Origin: CAZDBA01 sp964503615
GTDB taxonomy: Bacteria > Planctomycetota > Planctomycetia > Pirellulales > Pirellulaceae
Reading direction: 5' to 3'
Assembly (NCBI GenBank): GCA_964503615.1
Contig: CAZDBA010000032.1
Location: forward strand, 1 to 35,061
DNA length: 35,061 bases
The notes under the pieces are model-generated. The model was not told the origin of the DNA. It did no database searches and saw only the letters and a list, made by a program, of their open reading frames with translations. Every line of letters begins with the position of its first letter. Position 1 is the first letter of the stretch. Shown piece by piece: positions 1-8,918 of this stretch. A program made the position numbers and the translations under genes.

Positions 1-222
1 TCAGGACATAACCAATGATCGCGGCTATTAGTATTTCAAACATCTGAGGTATCTATGATTAAGCAATTTTCGCTGCAAAGCGAATAGATTCCCGAGTCCA
101 CAACGGATGCGGGACACAATCGGGCCACCGTTATAAATGACAATCAAAGATGTGAAAATGGTTGTGTTTGTTACCGACTTGTTCCAAACGGCGATGAAGA
201 TCAAGTCGTGTAGCAGTTTCGA

Positions 223-2199
223 TTAATTCGGGCTTGCAACTCCAGTAACCGTCGGACTTGCAACGTTTTTTAATTTAGCAAACATTGGACTTGCAACTTT
301 TTCTGTTTTAGTCGGGGCAGGTTTGGTGGTTGACTTGAATTCAGGGATCAATTGTTCGAGCATCGCCCGAATCGAGCTTGGGGTCGTGTAGGCAGCTTCC
401 ACCAACTCGCTCAGCGCAGATGAGGTTTCTTTGTACTCAAACGGTCGGTGAAACGCAGTCAGGATTTTTTCATGTTCCGTGGGAACTGATTTTTCGTCAA
501 TGTAGTAAAGTTCTTCATACAACTTTTCACCTGGTCGAATACCGGTGAACTCAACGTCGATAGAGCCCGCTGGAAGACCAGCCAATCGGATCAGGTCATG
601 CGCGAGGTCGACAATCTTTACTGGCTCGCCCATTTCCAAAACAAATATCTCGCCACCTTCGCCCATTGAACCCGCTTGCACAACCAATTGTGCAGCTTCG
701 GGGATGGTCATGAAGAATCGAGTCATTCGGGGGTCGGTCACGGTAAGTGGTCCACCCTTTTGAATTTGTTTTTTGAACAGAGGAACGACGCTACCGGCTG
801 AACCCAATACGTTTCCAAAACGTGTAACGACAAACTTAGTATTGGAACGACTTCCGAGTGCCAAACAGTAACGTTCCGCCAACTGCTTCGTGCAGCCCAT
901 TACGCTGGTTGGGTTGACCGCTTTGTCGGTGGAAACCATCACGAACTGGGAGACGCCAAATTTATGACAAGCGTCGGCGATAACCCGCGTGCCACGGACA
1001 TTATTGATGACCGCTTCACCAACATTGAGTTCGGTGAGCGGGACATGTTTGTGTGCTGCTGCATGGAAAACCACCTCAGGTCGATGGGTCTCAAAGATGT
1101 TTTCAATTCGGCGTTCATCTGTGATGCTTGCCAAAACCATGCGGACATCAGTCGAACCGGCTTGGGGGCCAAGTTCCTTTTCAATGTGGTAGATGCGATT
1201 CTCTCCCCTTCCCAACAGCAACAATTGCTTGGGACCAAACTTAAGGATCTGACGGCAAAGCTCTGAACCAATGCTGCCTCCCGCTCCTGTCACCAAGATT
1301 CGTTTTCCCGCCAACATTTCGCTGATCGCATCGGTATCAAGTTTAACTGGGTCGCGTCGCAAGAGATCTTCGAAGCTCACTTCGCGAATAGGAATATCGG
1401 TTCCGCCTTCGAGCAGCGAAATGAGAGAGGGGACCACGTTGACCTGAATTCCGTACTCTTGGACTGAGTCGATCAGGGATCGCAACTGGCGGGCAGGGAG
1501 TTTTCCCGCAGGAACATGAATCGACTCGATCCGCATGTCTTTACATAATTCGCAAATGTTATCGAGTGCACCGACGACTCGCAATTCGGTAAAACGCTTG
1601 GGCGAGGTTGGCTCAAGCGATACCAAGCCAGTAATTCGGCAATTCATCGAATTACGTGAATTGATCAGGTGGGCTAGTTTGGCTGTTTCGAAATCGTCAC
1701 CAATGATGAGCGCTCGTTTGAGGGTTTGATTATGTTTGCCAAACAATATGCGTTCGTCCCAAACTCGCCAAACACTTCGTAGCGCACTCATGATCGCTAC
1801 GGTAAACGCGCCATCGATGAGAATCGCGCCACGTGAGATTTGTTCGGAAAAAAACAAATAGTCGAGCAAAAGGAACATGCCTACCGACGCGACCGTGGCT
1901 TTTGCCAACAAAACGAGATCGGTAAAAGTGACGTAGCGCCACCATCCATGAAATGTTTGAAAGGCCCAAAACATCGAGATCTTAACCATTACCACAAGAG
2001 GTAGCACATAGAGATGCCGAGGATTCTCCGGAAACAGTCTCTCGAATCTTACAAGCAGCGCAAGCCAATAGATCAAGACAAAGACTGCAGCATGAGCAAC
2101 AAAAAGGATCGGTAACCGAGCCCTTTCCAATATCGCTCTCATTTTTTCCAAGCGGGAGGAAGGGGCAGTCAATGGAGAGTTGTCAGCGCGAGCAATCAT
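223..2199 (-). CDS. Membrane-anchored CapD/WbpM-type nucleoside-diphosphate-sugar dehydratase/epimerase
   Basis: The 658-residue product has the full architecture of the large CapD/WbpM/FlaA1 family, which modifies UDP-GlcNAc-type sugars for capsule or O-antigen at the inner membrane. Residues about 30-145 carry four hydrophobic segments. Residues about 160-280 form a first Rossmann-like domain. The catalytic short-chain dehydrogenase domain starts at about 299 with the nucleotide motif VTGAGGSIGSE. The catalytic motif is the family variant: STDK at 423-426, then M434 and K438 (MxxxK in place of YxxxK). The C-terminus is an extra low-complexity tail with three VASP motifs. The ATG at 2199 has no clear ribosome site, as is common here. 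The nearby ligase/polymerase and BY-kinase genes suggest a role in extracellular polysaccharide. Family assignment is firm; whether it is a 4,6-dehydratase or an epimerase, and its exact substrate, cannot be told. Confidence 0.9.
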   Translation of the reverse strand: MIARADNSPLTAPSSRLEKMRAILERARLPILFVAHAAVFVLIYWLALLVRFERLFPENPRHLYVLPLVVMVKISMFWAFQTFHGWWRYVTFTDLVLLAKATVASVGMFLLLDYLFFSEQISRGAILIDGAFTVAIMSALRSVWRVWDERILFGKHNQTLKRALIIGDDFETAKLAHLINSRNSMNCRITGLVSLEPTSPKRFTELRVVGALDNICELCKDMRIESIHVPAGKLPARQLRSLIDSVQEYGIQVNVVPSLISLLEGGTDIPIREVSFEDLLRRDPVKLDTDAISEMLAGKRILVTGAGGSIGSELCRQILKFGPKQLLLLGRGENRIYHIEKELGPQAGSTDVRMVLASITDERRIENIFETHRPEVVFHAAAHKHVPLTELNVGEAVINNVRGTRVIADACHKFGVSQFVMVSTDKAVNPTSVMGCTKQLAERYCLALGSRSNTKFVVTRFGNVLGSAGSVVPLFKKQIQKGGPLTVTDPRMTRFFMTIPEAAQLVVQAGSMGEGGEIFVLEMGEPVKIVDLAHDLIRLAGLPAGSIDVEFTGIRPGEKLYEELYYIDEKSVPTEHEKILTAFHRPFEYKETSSALSELVEAAYTTPSSIRAMLEQLIPEFKSTTKPAPTKTEKVASPMFAKLKNVASPTVTGVASPN

Positions 2200-2594
2200 A
2201 AAGCAGTTTGAGGAAGGGTTAGGAAGCTGTTTATCATGGAGGTAAGAATTGAAATTTTAGTTAGGATTTTCTGATGTAGTAGCCCGTTTACCTGTTGGTA
2301 GACACTTATGGATCTGAGGGTTCTTTCTACAGCCTTAGAGGCATATAGTGGCTGCGGGATTTAGTCTTCAGTTTTCTCCAAATGTAAATATGTATCTGCT
2401 ATCGACACCTACATTTATTGCGACAAGTAAAAATTTAAAAAGTAGGTCTGGAACGGAAGGCGAATCAAAAGTTAGCGTTTGTCGTAAATCGGCTATCTCA
2501 TCCTTGCGCTTTTCAGTTTTTGTATGCTAGGCCTACGCCCCGCTGTTGTGGCCGCGGTTCCGCTTGCCAAGATTCCCAAAAAGTATCAGACCAT
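2200..2594. other. Gene-free stretch upstream of the CapD-like gene
   Basis: About 400 bases separate the start of the CapD-like gene from the terminator at 2595-2634. The only open frame is a 60-codon plus-strand ORF at 2348-2530 with no recognisable domain, signal peptide or ribosome site, so I do not call it. The promoter of the CapD-like gene must lie here, but I see no convincing -35/-10 pair on the minus strand. Confidence 0.5.
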
Positions 2595-2634
2595 TAAAAA
2601 AACAGGGCATCCCAACGGGACGCCCTGTTTTTTT
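2595..2634. terminator. Bidirectional rho-independent terminator
   Basis: ACAGGGC and GCCCTGT pair, extended inward by TCCC/GGGA across one A/C mismatch, with a three-base AAC loop. The stem is flanked by a run of A on the left and a run of T on the right, so it can act in both directions. Reading minus, it lies about 65 bases past the stop of the secreted Gly-rich protein and probably ends that transcript. Confidence 0.9.
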
Positions 2635-2699
2635 GTTTTCGGTTAGGCAATCCTTTTCAACAGATTTGCCCGTCATTCGCAAGTTTGCGAAGGTTTGAA

Positions 2700-3407
2700 T
2701 TACTCATCAGCACTTGCTGAGTCGCTGCTAATTCCAACAGCCAGTCCGACTGTTCCACCGATCAGAGCCAAGCGACGAAATGCAACGTTTCCACCGATTC
2801 CACCGGCAAGTCCGCCACCGCTTCCGAATCCACCGCCGCCGCCGAATCCGCGACCGCTGCCGAATCCTCCGCCACTGCCGCCACTGCAAGAGCTGCATCC
2901 GCCACCGACAGAATAGCCTTCAACGTAAGTTGGAGCAGCAGTTTGGCCGCAAGAGGTACATCCGCCTGAGAACGTTTCAACAGGAGCTGAACCGTAGTTG
3001 TCGTAAACCTGAGGGCTATACGAAGGAGCAACCATAAGTGGAACTGCTGTGTAAGCCTCTTCTTCAGCGCTAACTCCATTGAAAGGAGTGACTTCGACTA
3101 CTTTGTTTCCCACGTAGTTTCCGGCAACACCAATCATGTTGTATTTGCCAGGCTGAATGTCTCTAAATGAGAAGTTTCCAGTTGCATCAGTGTCTAAAGT
3201 CGAGACAGTTTGACCTTCTGAAGAAGTCAAAGTGACTTTACCAGCGATGGGAGCTTCTTCGTCTTCCATCAAGGCGAATACGTGGCCGACGAGAGTGCCA
3301 TTTTCAGAAAGGGATACTTCAACGACGTCGTCATTGTTGTTTGCACTGCAGAACTGAGGCAAAGCTAATGCCAAAGCGAAAGCAACGCCTGAAAGGAGAG
3401 TTTTCAT
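2700..3407 (-). CDS. Small secreted protein: carboxypeptidase-regulatory-like domain plus Gly-rich tail
   Basis: The 235-residue product starts with a clear signal peptide (MKTLLSGVAFALALALPQFCSA). Residues about 35-105 resemble a carboxypeptidase-regulatory-like (CnaB/transthyretin-like) beta-sandwich: GTLVGHVFAL, then TDATGNFSFRDIQPGKYNMIGV. Two CxxC-type pairs follow (GGCTSCGQ near 150 and GGCSSCSGG near 174). A strongly glycine-rich stretch of about 30 residues comes next, then a short hydrophobic segment after two arginines and an acidic end. GGAAG lies five bases before the ATG, and a strong terminator follows the stop. The layout suggests an exported envelope or matrix protein that may interact with the cell surface through its tail. 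The function is unknown; the location beside polysaccharide genes is only circumstantial. Confidence 0.85.
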   Translation of the reverse strand: MKTLLSGVAFALALALPQFCSANNNDDVVEVSLSENGTLVGHVFALMEDEEAPIAGKVTLTSSEGQTVSTLDTDATGNFSFRDIQPGKYNMIGVAGNYVGNKVVEVTPFNGVSAEEEAYTAVPLMVAPSYSPQVYDNYGSAPVETFSGGCTSCGQTAAPTYVEGYSVGGGCSSCSGGSGGGFGSGRGFGGGGGFGSGGGLAGGIGGNVAFRRLALIGGTVGLAVGISSDSASADE

Positions 3408-3779
3408 AATACTTCCACAAAATCAAGTTTGGTTGTTTGGGTTTCGTTCGAGTGAGCACCCAAGTAATTAACGGATACTGCCGTAAGGTAGCACTCGCTT
3501 AACAGGTTGGATGTTAAATAATAGGATTTAGGGCAAAAATGATGTCGCTTCGCAGGAAACGGCAATTGTTTAATCCGCCACATTAATTCATCGTGACCTT
3601 CAAGGTGTATTCTTGATAGCAGTAGCTCCTTGGCGGTCGAACTACTGCAATCGCTGTTATCCCAAAATGTGTCTAACTGCCATTACCTGAACAACCGTAA
3701 CTCTGGCTTGACTTTTTGTCGGCAAAAGCAAATATACCCTCCTAAATGGTATTTGGATTACCCGATCTTGACTTCCATC
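3408..3779. other. Divergent intergenic region before the O-antigen ligase gene
   Basis: This 372-base stretch separates the minus-strand Gly-rich gene from the plus-strand ligase gene. The ligase frame stays open back to an ATG at 3630, but the peptide from 3630 to 3779 is hydrophilic and unlike the family. It also lies across the candidate promoter at 3708-3736. I therefore treat it as non-coding. Confidence 0.5.
3708..3736 (+). promoter_or_regulatory. Candidate sigma70-like promoter for the O-antigen ligase gene
   Basis: TTGACT at 3708-3713 is followed after 17 bases by AATATA at 3731-3736; TATACC at 3733-3738 would give 19. It lies about 45 bases before the preferred ATG at 3780. This supports the shorter protein, because the alternative ATG at 3630 would be upstream of the promoter. 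Motif match only. Confidence 0.4.
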
Positions 3780-6401
3780 ATGTCAAGCAAACTTGCTACC
3801 TCTCTGGCTGTTGCTCTAAGTATGGGACTAGTCGCCCTGCCTTGGTTGCTGGGTGGTAACTTACCTCCCGTCCGCGTGATTGCGATCGGAATCACGGGGT
3901 TATTATTACTGGGAGTTGTTTGTGTCCCTTCATTAATTGGAAGTCCCACCCGAATCGGGTTGCTGATGAAGTGCGTGCTGTTGGCGGGGATCGGATACGC
4001 AGCCCTGCAGTTATTACCATCACTAGCTGCCCATTCAAGCTATCCCTCTGCCTCTCGAGCTAGGTTGTGCGAAGTCATTCTTGGCGTTGGTGTATTTGTT
4101 GCAGCGTCCAGTATTTTTACTAAACGTAAAATGGTTCCGTATCTATTTGGTTTGATCGCGTTCAATGGCGTTGTGTTGACGTTTGTGGGCATCGCACAAA
4201 CGGTTTCCAGTTCGAAAAAGATATTGGGGATCTATGAATTAATTAATGGAGGCGAACCGTTTGGCCCGTTCGTGAATGGTAACAACGCAGGTGGCTATTT
4301 GTTGATGTGTTTCGCTGCTGCGATTTTTTTTCTTGCACGTCGCGTTTTCCAGTCGCAATCGCCTATGTCGAATTCCTCAGAGCAGGGGCTTGGTCGGCCG
4401 CAGAAAAAAAGAAGGATGAAAGAAGCCTTTGAATTTCTAGGCCGCGAGTTCGCAACATTGGAAACTAAACACTTGTACGCTTATGCTGCTATTGCTCTCG
4501 TCGGTGCTGGCATTTTTGCCACGCTCAGCCGAGGCGCTTCGGTTGCGTTTCTGATCGCTGCCGTAGTCGTTTGGATGTTTGTTTTTCGAAAAAGTTGGCT
4601 TTCCCTTGCAGTTACGGCTGTCGTGATTGGCAGTGGTATCGGCTTTTTGGTCTGGAGCGAGCAAAACGAAGTCGTCAGTGAGAATTTGAGTTCGTTGGCC
4701 GATCTCGAGTCGGCAAGTGAAACACGTTTCGCACATTGGAATGACGCTTGGCAAGCAGCTCAGCCAAGTCTGGCGCTCGGCAATGGGCTGGGGACTTACG
4801 CTTTTACCTACCCCAAGTTTCAAACTGGCCACTTCAATCGTTGGTTCAAGCACGCAGAGAATCAGTATTTTGAGACATTGGTCGAGCTCGGCTTTTTTGG
4901 GCTGGGTGTTTTGCTGCTTGCAATCGGAATCACGATCTACGCAAGTCTTCAACTTTTGAAAAAGCCCGATTCAACAACCCGCGCTGTTGGCGCTGTCGGC
5001 TTGTTTGCGGTGATCAGCCAGACGATTGCGGGCGCTTTGGATTTTGGGCTTTATCAACCCGCCAACACAGTTTTAATGGCAACTCTTATCGGAGTTGTTT
5101 TTGCACAACATAACTGGTTCTGGAAAGCGCAGAATTTGACTCGAAAAAAGACCTCGCGTTTGCGTAGCTCGCTGGGTTGGTTGATCGCTTTACTTATGAT
5201 GGGCGGTGCCGTTTGGGCAACCTATGAATATTCGGCCGTCGATGCTCGCAGAGCGGCGAGGCGTTTCGAAGAACGGTTTGACCCAGCACGCGACGAAGAC
5301 AAGATCGAGTTCTACGAATCATTGTTGGATTATGCGCTAAAGATCAGACCGGATGACAGCGAAGCGCACTATCAAATGGCTTTGAACCAGATTTTGCAAT
5401 ATCGAATGGCTGCAGCGAAAGGGATGATGGTTCCACCAAAAGCGTCCGAGTTTGAGGACGGAACACTTACACCTGAGCAAGTAAAACAGCGAATGGAGTT
5501 CGTTGCTCAGATGCAACCCAAAGACATTAACGAAGCCTGGCCACGAACTCCCCTGAATGCCGTTCATCGACTGGCGCGAATCGCGACCAAGGCTGGTCCT
5601 GAATATATTGCAGAGTTTTCCCAAAGCAAAGAGGTTCAGGACTATCTGAGCGTAGCTTGGCACCATTTGAACCTTGCCGAGGAGCATTCAGACCGGCTAT
5701 GGGTAACACAGATACGCCTCGCCCAGTTAAGCTGCCTGATGGGCTATCCCGGCAGGCAAAAAGAACATTGCGAAATTGCTCTGCAGCGATGTCCCAACAA
5801 CTCAAAATCCCTCTATGTAGTTGGTCTGTTGGAACACCAATCGGATGATTCCGAGTCGGCTTATGAGCACTGGAACAAGTGTCTTGTATTCTCGAGGGAG
5901 TTCGAAAGGCCGATTATCCAACTTTGTCGCTATGAGATCGGCATGAAATCCTTCTTTGAGCAAGTAATACCCAACGACGCTTACTATAGGCTTAAAATAG
6001 CAAAACGTTATTTTGACGCACCCGAAGATCTAATGGTAAAGCGACTACTTTTGAATCATACTAGGAGCCTGTTGGAGCCGAATTCTCAGACAGACATTCC
6101 CTCCGCCACGAACGATCCGATATCACCCTATTCCGATACAGAGCGGAACTATTTGATTGGACAAATCGAGTTAGATAGTAAGAATTACCCGGTCGCTTCA
6201 CTGTATTTTCGGAAAGCCCTCGAATCTGAAAAGGATCGTGTTGAGTGGCGATTACAATATGCACGATCGTTGATCGCCGAAACCAATTACACAGAAGCGA
6301 TCTCGCAACTCAAAATATGTCAACTTTCCGGCGAACATAAACTTTTGACGACCAAGCTTTTAAGTCAAGCGAACCGACGTCGAAACCAAAAGCGGAAATG
6401 A
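3780..6401 (+). CDS. O-antigen ligase/polymerase-type membrane protein with TPR-like tail
   Basis: From the ATG at 3780 the product has 873 residues. The first 465 or so carry many hydrophobic segments. Two family signatures of the O-antigen ligase/Wzy (Wzy_C, PF04932) superfamily are visible: GPFVNGNNAGGYLLM and, later, LGNGLGTYAF followed by HAENQYFETLVELGFFGLG, a version of the H-N-x-yl-x-E-x-G periplasmic loop. After the last membrane helix (near 485) there are about 380 soluble residues rich in helical repeats. Examples are DDSEAHYQMALNQIL, NNSKSLYVVGLLEHQ and NYPVASLYFRKALE, which look like degenerate TPRs. Members of the family join or polymerise lipid-linked glycans at the outer face of the inner membrane. 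The following BY-kinase gene fits an exopolysaccharide assembly role. The start is uncertain: an in-frame ATG at 3630 would add 50 non-hydrophobic residues. Whether it is a ligase or a polymerase cannot be told from sequence. Confidence 0.85.
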   Translation: MSSKLATSLAVALSMGLVALPWLLGGNLPPVRVIAIGITGLLLLGVVCVPSLIGSPTRIGLLMKCVLLAGIGYAALQLLPSLAAHSSYPSASRARLCEVILGVGVFVAASSIFTKRKMVPYLFGLIAFNGVVLTFVGIAQTVSSSKKILGIYELINGGEPFGPFVNGNNAGGYLLMCFAAAIFFLARRVFQSQSPMSNSSEQGLGRPQKKRRMKEAFEFLGREFATLETKHLYAYAAIALVGAGIFATLSRGASVAFLIAAVVVWMFVFRKSWLSLAVTAVVIGSGIGFLVWSEQNEVVSENLSSLADLESASETRFAHWNDAWQAAQPSLALGNGLGTYAFTYPKFQTGHFNRWFKHAENQYFETLVELGFFGLGVLLLAIGITIYASLQLLKKPDSTTRAVGAVGLFAVISQTIAGALDFGLYQPANTVLMATLIGVVFAQHNWFWKAQNLTRKKTSRLRSSLGWLIALLMMGGAVWATYEYSAVDARRAARRFEERFDPARDEDKIEFYESLLDYALKIRPDDSEAHYQMALNQILQYRMAAAKGMMVPPKASEFEDGTLTPEQVKQRMEFVAQMQPKDINEAWPRTPLNAVHRLARIATKAGPEYIAEFSQSKEVQDYLSVAWHHLNLAEEHSDRLWVTQIRLAQLSCLMGYPGRQKEHCEIALQRCPNNSKSLYVVGLLEHQSDDSESAYEHWNKCLVFSREFERPIIQLCRYEIGMKSFFEQVIPNDAYYRLKIAKRYFDAPEDLMVKRLLLNHTRSLLEPNSQTDIPSATNDPISPYSDTERNYLIGQIELDSKNYPVASLYFRKALESEKDRVEWRLQYARSLIAETNYTEAISQLKICQLSGEHKLLTTKLLSQANRRRNQKRK

Positions 6402-6529
6402 GCCGACAACGTTTTTTGCGATCCAACAAATCAAACACCTTGTTCATGCCTTTTAAATTACAAAATTAACTGCCCACCACGCCACATCTTGCATGCGGTT
6501 TTTTACAGGAAGACTCGGAGACCAACTCC

Positions 6530-8803
6530 ATGATTCAAAACGCTCAAAATACAAACGGTGAAAGCCCGTCAGCCCGTAATTTCCAAATCGATCCGATTGG
6601 ATTACTTCGTCGCAAGTTCTGGGCGATTTGTTTCTTCGTTCTTTTGTGTACCGCTTTAGCTACGCTTTTCTTTTTCAAGGCTCCTAAGACCTACGAGTCG
6701 ACTGCCAAGTTTTTCATTGACGATCATCGTGCTGCTACGATGTCGACCGATGGCGAACCTGTTAGCGAAGCGAACGTGCTTCAGTTCATTGAAATCCTCA
6801 ACAGCCATGCGGTTTTGAGTAAAGCGATTGAAAACACTGAGATCGAGAACATGGCGTCCCTGGAGGACACCGACGGTATGGACGACATTTTGTTTACCGT
6901 TCGAGAGAACCTCAAGGTCGCCACTGCAGACAATAAAGCGGCGTCCGATGTAATCAAGATTCGATATCAATGTGGCGTTGAAGAAGACTGTCAGGTTTTA
7001 CTGACTAACATCATGGATTCGTTTAAATCGTTTGTGGAATCAACAAACCGTGGTGCCGGCGGTGATATGCGCGAGACGATCGGCAACCTTAGCGAGCAAC
7101 AATTGGCTCGTGAAAAAGAGGTCGAAGCCCGGATCGGAGTACTGAGCAAAAAACATAACGTGTATACGATCGATCAAAAAGTATACAACCGGTACGAAGG
7201 AAAAGTCTCCAGTTTGCAGATCGAACTCGATGAACTTTCCAGCCAACGCTTGGGCTATGAGACTTTGTTGCGCAAGTTGAATGACACCAGCGCTACAGGG
7301 AAAAACCAGGAAGAAATGATCTTGGAAGTCCTGCAAGGTATGGGCAATGCACCAATTGGCGATGATACTGCGACCCAGCAATCCTATCTCGAACTTAAAG
7401 TCCGTGAGCAGGAGTTAATGGGAGATTATGGCGAAGACCACCCTGAACTGCGAAACATACGTAGTCAGTTAGTGGTTGTCGAGCAATTGCGAAAAGAACA
7501 CTTATTGTCCGCGATCCGCACTGACTCTTCGATTCAATCGTCCGGTGACTTTCTGGCGACAGTACGAAATCACGTCGCCAATAAAATCGAACTTGCCAAA
7601 TCTCACGAAAGCCAATTAGCCACCGCGATTGATGACGCGAAAACCAAGTCTTTGGAAATCTCAATTGACTGCGATGAACTGGCAAAGCTGTTTCGTGAAC
7701 GGCAACAGTTGGAAGATAATCGTTACAACATCGAGCAGCGAATTGGTGATCTTGAGGCAACCAGTGAGTTTGATTTTCGATCCGTAACCGAGTTGGACCC
7801 GCCTTCGACAGCAGAGCAAGTTGCTCCCGATCTGTTGATTTGTATTGCGTCTGGTTTGATGCTCGGTTTTATGTTGGGCGCAATGTTCAGCATCCTTAAG
7901 GAACTCGCCGAGAAAACGTTTCGTTCCTCGGACGAAGTTTCTCGTCAGTTGGGTGTTCCGGTTGTTGCTCAGATCGGCGTGTTTAAATCGCGAACTCCAC
8001 GCGACTCAAATTACAAGAAGGTCAACGCCGACGTGATCTCGTTACATCGACCACAATCTGTTTCGGCTGAGTCTTACAAGGCACTTCGAACGAGTGTCTT
8101 CTTTAACTCTCAAACCAGTGATACCAAAGTCATTCAGGTTACCAGTCCGTCGCCGGGCGATGGAAAGTCAACTGTCTCTGCGAATTTGGCGGTGGTTATG
8201 GCTCAGTCCGGTCGCAAGATTTTGTTGATTGACTGCGATTTCCGCAAACCCAGTCAGCACGCTCGTTTCGGTTTGGGCAACAAAGTCGGAATGACTTCGG
8301 TGATTATTGGCGAATCTACGATCGACGAAGCGATTCAAGTTATCGGCTTGCCAAATCTGCATTTGATTTCCAGCGGTCCACAGTATGCCAACCCTGCTGA
8401 ACTTTTGACAACCGAGCGTTTTCCTGCTTTGCTGGATTCACTTCGTCACGAGTACGATTTTATCATCCTTGATACACCACCGGTTATTCCGGTTACCGAT
8501 CCTGTGATTATTTCCGGGTACGCGGACGCGATCTATATCCCGATGCGAATTCGTAATGGCGTGCAAGTTAACGCCCAGCGTGCAATCGAGGCTTTGAACA
8601 CCGTTGGAGCGAACGTCAAAGGAATCGTCGTGAACGGATTGCGTAAAAAGGATGCTGGCTACAACTACAGTGGTTACGGCGGATATGGTTATGGCAGCTA
8701 TGGACACAAGCCCTACGGGAACTACGGCAACTACAAAGCTGCCCCAACTCCAAGCTCTGATTTTTCGGAAGCCGCTGGCGCTCGTAAAAGAAATTCCGCC
8801 TGA
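6530..8803 (+). CDS. Wzc-like polysaccharide co-polymerase with BY-kinase (tyrosine kinase) domain
   Basis: The 757-residue product joins a chain-length-determinant (Wzz) domain to a cytoplasmic bacterial tyrosine kinase in one chain, as in proteobacterial Wzc. A first membrane helix lies at about 30-50. A periplasmic, coiled-coil-rich region follows, and the second helix lies at about 434-455. The kinase shows Walker A (SPSPGDGKST, near 540), Walker A' (LLIDCDFRKP) and Walker B (FIILDTPPV). The C-terminal tail at about 709-737 has nine tyrosines in a Gly-rich setting, matching the autophosphorylated tyrosine cluster of the family. GGAG lies about ten bases before the ATG. Such proteins control export and chain length of exopolysaccharide through cycles of phosphorylation and oligomerisation. 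The neighbouring ligase/polymerase is the natural partner. No Wzb-type phosphatase and no Wza/OPX outer-membrane channel gene is visible in the window. Confidence 0.93.
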   Translation: MIQNAQNTNGESPSARNFQIDPIGLLRRKFWAICFFVLLCTALATLFFFKAPKTYESTAKFFIDDHRAATMSTDGEPVSEANVLQFIEILNSHAVLSKAIENTEIENMASLEDTDGMDDILFTVRENLKVATADNKAASDVIKIRYQCGVEEDCQVLLTNIMDSFKSFVESTNRGAGGDMRETIGNLSEQQLAREKEVEARIGVLSKKHNVYTIDQKVYNRYEGKVSSLQIELDELSSQRLGYETLLRKLNDTSATGKNQEEMILEVLQGMGNAPIGDDTATQQSYLELKVREQELMGDYGEDHPELRNIRSQLVVVEQLRKEHLLSAIRTDSSIQSSGDFLATVRNHVANKIELAKSHESQLATAIDDAKTKSLEISIDCDELAKLFRERQQLEDNRYNIEQRIGDLEATSEFDFRSVTELDPPSTAEQVAPDLLICIASGLMLGFMLGAMFSILKELAEKTFRSSDEVSRQLGVPVVAQIGVFKSRTPRDSNYKKVNADVISLHRPQSVSAESYKALRTSVFFNSQTSDTKVIQVTSPSPGDGKSTVSANLAVVMAQSGRKILLIDCDFRKPSQHARFGLGNKVGMTSVIIGESTIDEAIQVIGLPNLHLISSGPQYANPAELLTTERFPALLDSLRHEYDFIILDTPPVIPVTDPVIISGYADAIYIPMRIRNGVQVNAQRAIEALNTVGANVKGIVVNGLRKKDAGYNYSGYGGYGYGSYGHKPYGNYGNYKAAPTPSSDFSEAAGARKRNSA

Positions 8804-8815
8804 GGAATTTAACTA

Positions 8816-8833
8816 GGCAGCCGTTCGGCTGCC
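8816..8833 (+). terminator. Hairpin after the BY-kinase gene, possible weak terminator
   Basis: GGCAGCCG-TT-CGGCTGCC forms a perfect 8-bp stem about a dozen bases after the kinase stop codon. No T-run follows, so termination is uncertain; it could also protect the mRNA 3' end. Confidence 0.45.
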
Positions 8834-8851
8834 CTTGTACAACGAAAAGAA

Positions 8852-8880
8852 AGGTCTCGTCAGGAATTCTGGCGAGACCT
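8852..8880 (-). terminator. Probable terminator of the GGDEF-EAL gene
   Basis: AGGTCTCG and CGAGACCT pair around a further inner CAG/CTG pairing. Reading minus, the stem is followed by TTTCTTTTC and lies about 40 bases beyond the stop of the GGDEF-EAL gene. The T-run is interrupted, so strength is uncertain. Confidence 0.5.
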
Positions 8881-8918
8881 ACTACATTCATTGAGCATGA
8901 CAAAGCCGTAGCCCGTTT

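Noticed and set aside
69..84. Hairpin TTCGCT-GCAA-AGCGAA near the left edge as a terminator of the CapD-like gene
   Set aside because: Only six pairs, with no T-run on either strand, and about 140 bases past the stop.
2348..2530. 60-codon ORF in the gap before the terminator at 2595
   Set aside because: No ribosome site, no hydrophobic segment or domain, and atypical composition.
4437..4952. 171-codon minus-strand ORF inside the ligase gene
   Set aside because: It is antisense to conserved O-antigen-ligase motifs; its composition is that of a reversed membrane protein.
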